From: Nitrospinota bacterium
GTDB lineage: Bacteria; Nitrospinota; Nitrospinia; Nitrospinales; VA-1
Assembly: GCA_009873635.1 (NCBI GenBank)
Contig: WAHY01000010.1
Span: forward strand, 27,067-80,409
Direction: 5' to 3'
DNA length: 53,343 bases
Part shown: one piece after another, positions 52,874-53,343 of the stretch
Numbering within the stretch: the stretch's first letter is position 1
Layout: each line of letters opens with the position of its first letter
Program-made: the position numbers and the translations under genes
Notes under the pieces: generated by a model
Databases searched by the model: none
What the model saw: only the letters and a program-made list of their open reading frames with translations
What the model was told of the DNA's origin: nothing

Positions 52874-53343
52874 ATGAATTCAGTCCTAAATATTTCTTTA
52901 CTTGTTGCAATCTTTTTTTTCCTGGCAGTTCCAGTTCAAGCTAAAGATATGGTTATAAAGGAGCCACCAAAGTCTTTGTCAAAATACTATCCTCCAGAGA
53001 GTAAACAACCAAAATGGATTCAACAGATGCATAAAATGAGCACACATTTTGGAGGAGTGTTTGTGAACCTGAAGGAAAAAGATTACGAAAACGTCGATAA
53101 ACATGCTGATAAGCTTGTTGAGGAATATAAAAAGACTTCAGAGATGGTTCCGGAATGGGAAGAGTACTTTGATATTAAAGCTGCAGAAGCATTTGCCGCG
53201 GCGGCCAAAACCCACAACATAGCCAAGGCCGGCAAAGCCTCAGGGGGACTTGGTAAAACCTGTGGAAAATGTCACGCGGAACAGGAAGTCGCTGTGTGGA
53301 CAAAATTTCACTGGCCCAGTTTTCACAAGATAAAAGTAACCGA
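52874..53343 (+). CDS. Secreted monohaem cytochrome c, N-terminal part (cut by window edge)
   Basis: 156 complete codons, running off the right edge. Signal peptide about residues 1-23 (LLVAIFFFLAVPVQA). A helical, Lys/Glu-rich domain (IQQMHKMSTHFGGVFVNLKE; HADKLVEEYKKTSEMVPEW) leads to one haem motif, CGKCH, near residue 134 in LGKTCGKCHAEQEV. The single haem site after a four-helix-like region suggests cytochrome c-prime or a c554-type fold. GGAGG (ATGGAGGCAGATC) precedes the ATG. Confidence 0.8.
   Translation, partial: MNSVLNISLLVAIFFFLAVPVQAKDMVIKEPPKSLSKYYPPESKQPKWIQQMHKMSTHFGGVFVNLKEKDYENVDKHADKLVEEYKKTSEMVPEWEEYFDIKAAEAFAAAAKTHNIAKAGKASGGLGKTCGKCHAEQEVAVWTKFHWPSFHKIKVT

Overview
The window is about 53 kb of a Gram-negative, flagellated and type IV-piliated bacterial chromosome that includes the replication-origin neighbourhood. 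It carries parB-parA with a perfect parS site, rsmG, dnaA, gyrB and gyrA. Lipoproteins, Lgt, a hopanoid gene (hpnH), sigma-54 regulation, flagellar hook genes and c-type multihaem cytochromes point to a deltaproteobacteria-like or Nitrospinota-like lineage. That placement is inferred from gene content only, and the phylum is uncertain. Both ends cut genes: parB on the left and a monohaem cytochrome on the right.

Region by region. 0-5 kb is leftward: parB, parA, parS, rsmG, etfA, a small membrane protein, etfB, then a short stretch of apparently decaying reading frames. At about 5.1-5.5 kb transcription diverges, the likely origin zone. 5.5-20.8 kb is a rightward housekeeping block: dnaA, gyrB, gyrA, a TPR lipoprotein and serS; then an RNA-rich stretch with three tRNA-Ser genes, tRNA-Arg and the SRP RNA; then dnaX, ybaB, recR, tRNA-Asn and hemB; lgt follows. 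serS sits next to two of its own substrate tRNAs.

21.6-30.2 kb is an accessory-looking regulatory region. It holds an HTH/GHKL-ATPase/STAS-like protein behind a run of TAGTTATAAT repeats, a thermonuclease, and an NtrC-family activator. Directly after the activator come helically phased TGTCTCA sites and a near-consensus sigma-54 promoter, then a small membrane protein and three stand-alone cyclic-nucleotide-binding-domain proteins. A dispersed repeat of about 79 bp lies on both sides of this circuit. The block ends with a U32 protease-family tRNA hydroxylation protein and hpnH.

30.3-32.4 kb is leftward: a pentapeptide-repeat protein, a TPR lipoprotein and a secreted protein interrupted by an in-frame amber codon. 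32.9-41.0 kb is a type IV pilus motor/regulation operon: TPR lipoprotein, RodZ-like protein, two PilT-type ATPases, a zinc-ribbon protein, a fourth cyclic-nucleotide-domain protein, PilC and a PilS-like kinase. CDGSH and FGE-sulfatase-domain genes follow.

42.2-46.9 kb is leftward: a MAF-type flagellin-glycosylation protein and fliK-flgD-flgE behind a sigma-54 promoter. 47.2-51.7 kb is tRNA-Val and thrS-infC-rpmI-rplT-pheS, with a TGS-less thrS of mixed base composition and an infC that probably starts with AUU. The right end is a pentahaem cytochrome and the start of a second cytochrome.

The most interesting candidate system is the sigma-54 circuit at 23.8-27.3 kb: an activator, its probable enhancer array, a -24/-12 promoter and a family of stand-alone cyclic-nucleotide sensors, with a further paralogue inside the pilus operon.
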